Positions 6,359 to 10,016 of a stretch of 10,016 bases of DNA are shown piece by piece. The stretch covers positions 1-10,016 of the forward strand of contig JAKBCQ010000036.1 of assembly GCA_021807585.1 (NCBI GenBank), given 5' to 3'. The stretch is from Planctomycetota bacterium. GTDB taxonomy: Bacteria; Planctomycetota; Planctomycetia; Isosphaerales; Isosphaeraceae. Made by a program: the position numbers and the translations under genes. Numbering within the stretch: position 1 is the first letter of the stretch; every line of letters begins with the position of its first letter. The notes beneath the pieces were generated by a model, which was not told where the DNA came from, did not search any database, and saw only the letters and a list, made by a program, of their open reading frames with translations.

Positions 6359-7750
6359 ATGCGAACCGATCGAGGACGACGCGATTTTCTCAAAGCGGCG
6401 GGGTTGACGCCGATCATCCTCGGCGGATCGCACGCTTCGGGTGAGATCGAACGCGACGATCCGTCGAACGATACGCCGCGGTATCCTTACGCGCTCGGCG
6501 GCGCCGATCCCAAAGGTAGCCCCAGGCGCAAAATCGCGGCGCTTTGCACGGTGTATCATTATCTCTCTCATGCGTATCATATCGTTGGACGATTTATTGA
6601 TGGATTCGTCGTCCACGACGGCCGCGGGCTTCATCACCCCGATTTCGAGATCGCGAGCCTTTTTGTCGAACAGATTCACGACGACGACCTGGGACGCGCC
6701 AAGGCGAAACGACACGGAGTTCGCTTCAGCCCGACGATCGCCGACGCACTCACGCTCGGCACGGGGAAGCTCGCGGTCGACGGCGTTCTTTTAATCGGCG
6801 AACACGGCGATTATCCGATCAACGAGAAACTCCAAAAGCTCTACCCGCGCGGACGGTTCTTGTTCGAAGCCCTCGACGTTTTTCAACAATCTCAAAAAAG
6901 CGTACCTGTGTTTATCGACAAACATCTATCATATAATCGGCATGAGGGAATGAAGATGGTTGCACGAGCACATGCGTTAAACGCTCCCCTGATGGCTGGT
7001 TCGAGCCTTCCCGTGACGTATCGCTTGCCGTCGCTTGAGGTTCCATTGGGGAAAACGTGGCGTGAGGCGCTGGTCGCTTCACGCGGCGAGATCGAACTGT
7101 TCGGCTTCCACGCGCTCGAATCGCTGCAATGCATGGTGGAACGACGCAACCTGAACGGGAAACCTCAAGGAGTCGTCGCGGTGACGTGCCTCGAGGGAGA
7201 CGCCGTTTGGAAAGCCGGCGACGAGGGGAAATGGTCGTGGGAGCTGCTCGACCGAGCGATCGCACGGAGCCATTCGCACAATCCCGGCGATATCCGGCAA
7301 AACACGGTCGATTTCAACGCATCGGTTAAGCACTCACGGCTCACGCCCAATCCGCTGGCTTTTTTGATCGAATACGCCGATGGATTTCGCGGAACGGTGC
7401 TGATCGTCAACGGTCATGTCGACGATACGACGATCGCGGCGCGGGTTGAAAATCGGCCCGGAGTCGATTCGATCGTCTCGACGCTCTTTTACCTTCCCGC
7501 GCCCCCCGGCGCCGACTTCTTCAGCCCGCTTGTTTTACGGATCGAGGATTTTCTCGCGACGGGGAAGCCGCCCTATCCCGTTGAGAGAACAATGTTAACG
7601 GGAGGAATCCTCGACGCCGCGATCCAAAGCCGGTTCGAAGGATATAAACGTATTGAAACCCCCGAACTCGCCGCGATCGATTACAAGTCCCCCGTCGAAT
7701 CGGGCTTTTTCCGCGGCCCGGTCGCCGATCCGCGAAGGAACGAAGGATGA
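6359..7750 (+). CDS. Tat-exported protein of unknown function, remote Gfo/Idh/MocA-like architecture
   Basis: The 463-residue protein opens with a twin-arginine signal (RRDFLK at residues 7-12, then a hydrophobic stretch to about 23), implying export of a folded, probably cofactor- or metal-bearing protein. The next segment, KIAALCTVYHYLSHAYH (58-74), sits where a Gfo/Idh/MocA oxidoreductase would have its GxGxxG dinucleotide motif. Here the glycines are absent and three histidines (H67, H71, H74) occur. Further distinctive motifs are DGVLLIGEHGDYP (141-153), PVFIDKHLSYN (183-193), MAGSSLPVTYRLP (212-224) and, near the end, TGGILDAAIQSRFEG (414-428), which resembles the C-terminal part of exported Gfo/Idh proteins. 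I recall close relatives as planctomycete hypothetical proteins with the same SHxxHIVxRF and HGxYP motifs. No reaction can be assigned. It lies 161 bases upstream of the porin gene in the same direction. Confidence 0.8.
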   Translation: MRTDRGRRDFLKAAGLTPIILGGSHASGEIERDDPSNDTPRYPYALGGADPKGSPRRKIAALCTVYHYLSHAYHIVGRFIDGFVVHDGRGLHHPDFEIASLFVEQIHDDDLGRAKAKRHGVRFSPTIADALTLGTGKLAVDGVLLIGEHGDYPINEKLQKLYPRGRFLFEALDVFQQSQKSVPVFIDKHLSYNRHEGMKMVARAHALNAPLMAGSSLPVTYRLPSLEVPLGKTWREALVASRGEIELFGFHALESLQCMVERRNLNGKPQGVVAVTCLEGDAVWKAGDEGKWSWELLDRAIARSHSHNPGDIRQNTVDFNASVKHSRLTPNPLAFLIEYADGFRGTVLIVNGHVDDTTIAARVENRPGVDSIVSTLFYLPAPPGADFFSPLVLRIEDFLATGKPPYPVERTMLTGGILDAAIQSRFEGYKRIETPELAAIDYKSPVESGFFRGPVADPRRNEG

Positions 7751-7911
7751 CTCCGATTTTATGGAATGTAGAGGTTTTCCCCAAGAAAGTTTAACACCGC
7801 CGCGCATCGAAGCCGATAAAAACTTCGCTTATTCGTATCGTGGTCGCTTCCTCTCCCTCTCTCAGGCGACAAGAAAAATGACGCTTTCTCCGTTATCCCG
7901 AGACGACCCGA
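7751..7911 (+). other. Intergenic region before the porin gene
   Basis: These 161 bases separate the Tat-substrate gene from the porin gene. A weak 5-bp inverted repeat (CGAAG 7808-7812, CTTCG 7823-7827) with a 10-base loop is present but no T-run follows it. No clear promoter or strong ribosome binding site is visible just before the porin start. I cannot say whether the two genes are cotranscribed. Confidence 0.4.
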
Positions 7912-9846
7912 ATGAAAACTTCCGCCCGAAGTTTACGATTCTTTTTCTTTATTTGTCTGATCCAGCCGGTTTTTCTGATCTCTCAAGCGAACGCGCAATG
8001 GTTTCAACGACCCGCGCGTGATGATTCAAAACCGACGGTGACGGGCGATTCCACGCCCGCGTCGAAGGATGTAGCGAAACCCGAACGCCCGCGCCGAAAA
8101 TTTTTGCCGCGGATCTTCGGTCGGTTCGGTTCGGATCAAGGCTCCGCGAAAACCGGGTCGGGGTCGGATCGAACCGCGTCGGCGCGCATCGATCAACGAA
8201 CGGGGGATTTCGCGCAAAAGAAGCAAGAATCGCTGTCGAATCGAGAACCCGACGGCTTACGTCGTTCCGGATCGCGCCCGCTGGTTCCTGCGCGCGCCGA
8301 TCCGTTGATTCCGGTCGCAAATCAATCGCAATCGGTCGCCGGCGGCGGATCGTCGTTCGACCCCAATCAAGAGACATCATTTGATCCCAACGTCGAGCTC
8401 AACTCGACCGCGCCGTCAAACGCAAGCGGACCGGGTGCAGACAATTCGAACGTCCGCAACGTTTCGCAAAGTCCGCATCGAAAGCCGCGGCCGGATCATT
8501 ATGAAATCGAAGCGCAGGGGCTGCCCAAACCGAGCACGCTTTCCAATAAAGACGTGAACCCCTTGATTGAAGGCTCGTTGGGGCCCGAAGGGGTGTTCAT
8601 GCAATTGCCGATGGCGTTGACCGATATCGGCGGCGGCACGGCGCCGTCGGCGATCGCCAATAAGGTACGAGCCGCCGAGCAGACGGGTTTCCTGGCTCGC
8701 GGCCTGGGGATTCAGAAAGCTCCGATCAAAGCATATGGCTGGATTGAAAACAGCATCAATGTTAACGCCAACGGTCGGCCGACAAACGACAGCAATTTCA
8801 GCGTGTTTCCTCAAAGACTCGCCAATCAGTGGATGGGAAACCAGTATTACCTCGTGATCGAGAACCCGATCGAGCAAACCGATTCGGTGAATTTCGGCTT
8901 TCGCGTCGACACGCTCTTCGGTAACGACTGGCACTTCACCAAATCGTTCGGCATGTTCGACGGATCGTTTCCCAACAACTCGTTCGCGGGGATCGATTTT
9001 CCTCAGATTTACGGCGAGATGCATCTGCCGATTCTCACCAAAGGGGGAATCGATTTCAAAGGAGGCCGGTGGTATTCGATCGGCGGATACGAAGGCGCCC
9101 CCGCGATCGCACGCCCGCTCTTGTCGATTCCATACTCGTTTAACTACACTCCGTTTACTTTCTTCGGCCTCCTCAGCACGTTCCATCTCACCGATCGAAT
9201 CAACATCTTTAATGGAACAGTGAACGGCTGGGATCGATGGCTGAATGAATCTTATAAATGGGGTTATATTGGCGGGTTTACGTGGATTTCGCGCACGGGG
9301 CGGAACACGCTCGGGTTCACGTTCGTCAACGGGTCGGATCAGTTGCCGTATTTCTTGCCCGCGAACACGCCGTATTCGCCCACTTCGACACCGCCGGTCG
9401 GGTTTATGGGAGGACGCATCAATCCGTTCTACGGGGCGAGCAAACGGAGTTATTTCTCGTCGGTGTGGACGCACAAGTGGAGCGAGAAGCTACTGCAAGT
9501 GGCGGAGACCGATCAGGTTTATGATCCCGCCGAACCGGGTTATAGCAAGAACGGCGCGGTCTCGAGCATCGCGTATTACGGCCTGGTGAACTGGTTCCTG
9601 TACTCGTTCACTCCCAAAGTGACCGGCGTGTGGCGAGCGGAAACGTTCTGGGATCCGTACGGAGCGGCGACGGGAGTGCCCAACACGTATCACGAAATGA
9701 CGGTCGGGCTCGTTTACAAGCCCAAGCCCTGGCTTTGGATTCGCCCCGAGGCGCGGGTCGACTGGGTTCAGGGAACCCCGGTCTTCAACGATTCGACGCG
9801 GCGAAGCCAATTGACGTTCGCGATGGACGTCATCCTGTTGTTCTAA
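7912..9846 (+). CDS. Outer-membrane beta-barrel porin (BBP2/OmpL-like family)
   Basis: The 644-residue protein begins with a Sec signal peptide (MKTSARSLR, then a hydrophobic core, likely cleaved after ANA at 28). A disordered, charged linker follows (about 30-210) with an SFDPN repeat at 148-160. From about residue 270 (IKAYGWIENSINVN) it becomes a series of aromatic-rich alternating segments typical of transmembrane beta-strands, such as FGFRVDTLFG, KGGRWYSIGGYEG, WGYIGGFTWIS, WLWIRPEARVDWV and the final LTFAMDVILLF. The terminal phenylalanine is the usual recognition signal for outer-membrane barrel assembly. The pattern fits the planctomycete putative beta-barrel porin-2 family (PF07642, from memory). 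It would sit in the outer membrane and allow passage of small solutes. The long linker suggests a periplasmic or wall-contacting extension. The start lacks a good Shine-Dalgarno sequence, but ATG 7912 is the only start giving a proper signal peptide. Confidence 0.85.
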   Translation: MKTSARSLRFFFFICLIQPVFLISQANAQWFQRPARDDSKPTVTGDSTPASKDVAKPERPRRKFLPRIFGRFGSDQGSAKTGSGSDRTASARIDQRTGDFAQKKQESLSNREPDGLRRSGSRPLVPARADPLIPVANQSQSVAGGGSSFDPNQETSFDPNVELNSTAPSNASGPGADNSNVRNVSQSPHRKPRPDHYEIEAQGLPKPSTLSNKDVNPLIEGSLGPEGVFMQLPMALTDIGGGTAPSAIANKVRAAEQTGFLARGLGIQKAPIKAYGWIENSINVNANGRPTNDSNFSVFPQRLANQWMGNQYYLVIENPIEQTDSVNFGFRVDTLFGNDWHFTKSFGMFDGSFPNNSFAGIDFPQIYGEMHLPILTKGGIDFKGGRWYSIGGYEGAPAIARPLLSIPYSFNYTPFTFFGLLSTFHLTDRINIFNGTVNGWDRWLNESYKWGYIGGFTWISRTGRNTLGFTFVNGSDQLPYFLPANTPYSPTSTPPVGFMGGRINPFYGASKRSYFSSVWTHKWSEKLLQVAETDQVYDPAEPGYSKNGAVSSIAYYGLVNWFLYSFTPKVTGVWRAETFWDPYGAATGVPNTYHEMTVGLVYKPKPWLWIRPEARVDWVQGTPVFNDSTRRSQLTFAMDVILLF

Positions 9847-9871
9847 ATTGTTCAAATATTCTTATTTTCGG

Positions 9872-9903
9872 TTCGATCGTATCGTTCACTACGAATCGTC
9901 GAA
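9872..9903 (+). other. Imperfect hairpin downstream of the porin gene
   Basis: TTCGATCGTA (9872-9881) can pair with TACGA (9890-9894) and TCGAA (9899-9903), leaving a 4-base bulge on the 3' side and an 8-base loop. There is no T-run after it, so it is not a standard intrinsic terminator. It might instead stabilise the 3' end of the porin mRNA or shape the leader of the next gene. Confidence 0.25.
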
Positions 9904-9931
9904 GGCGAATTCCAGGTACGGAGGCTTGATC

Positions 9932-10016
9932 ATGTTGGTGAATCTTTTTGCGGCGTGTTTGATTTGCGGATTCATGGACGGCGAGAAGGCCGACGCGGCG
10001 CCCGCGAGCCCGATCC
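9932..10016 (+). CDS. N-terminus of an exported protein, cut by the right edge
   Basis: ATG 9932 follows a strong ribosome binding site (GGAGG at 9920-9924, 7 bases of spacing). The 28 visible codons encode a short hydrophobic stretch (LVNLFAACLICGFM) and then a polar, Ala/Pro-rich segment (DGEKADAAPASP), consistent with a signal peptide. Two cysteines (C9 and C12) lie within the hydrophobic part, but neither forms a good lipobox. The gene begins 85 bases after the porin stop in the same direction and could be cotranscribed with it. The rest lies outside the window, so function is unknown. Confidence 0.6.
   Translation, partial: MLVNLFAACLICGFMDGEKADAAPASPI

Noticed and set aside
8416..9474. 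Minus-strand open frame of 352 codons opposite the porin gene
   Set aside because: The product is highly charged low-complexity sequence without a motif, while the plus strand encodes a signal peptide and beta-barrel with a terminal Phe.

Overview
The window looks like a chromosomal segment of a planctomycete, probably near Isosphaeraceae or Gemmataceae. This rests on recollection of protein families, not on a search. The clues are a large OmpL-like beta-barrel porin with a long disordered N-terminal linker, a Tat-exported protein of the HGDYP/DKH type I associate with planctomycetes, stand-alone STAS proteins, and a very large exported protein of unknown function. Base composition is moderately GC-rich with a strong excess of the palindrome CGATCG. 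Several intergenic regions are short AT-rich islands.

Layout. Bases 1-120 may hold the start of a minus-strand exported protein that leaves the left edge (weak). At 256-1173 (minus) is a 3-hydroxyisobutyrate-dehydrogenase-family enzyme with a candidate terminator behind it (186-224). A 356-base divergent spacer (1174-1529) with an AT-rich island separates it from two tandem STAS-domain genes on the plus strand (1530-2072 and 2191-2550). These converge on a very large minus-strand gene (2599-5916) encoding a 1105-residue exported protein. That gene has a roughly 250-base leader containing a terminator-like hairpin and a competing upstream segment. An AT-rich divergent promoter region (about 6163-6210) separates it from a Tat-exported protein (6359-7750, plus). 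Next come a beta-barrel porin (7912-9846, plus) and the first 28 codons of another exported protein (9932 to the right edge).

How the genes may work together. From about 2.6 kb to the right edge every gene encodes an exported product: a large periplasmic or surface protein, a Tat substrate, an outer-membrane porin and a further protein with a hydrophobic N-terminus. This suggests an envelope-associated neighbourhood, but a shared function is inference. The two STAS proteins resemble anti-sigma-factor antagonists. No cognate kinase, phosphatase or sigma factor lies in the window.

I see no tRNA, rRNA, CRISPR array, insertion sequence or phage gene. The best candidates for something undescribed are the Tat-exported protein, which lacks a recognisable dinucleotide-binding glycine motif, the 1105-residue exported protein, and the possible attenuator in front of the latter.
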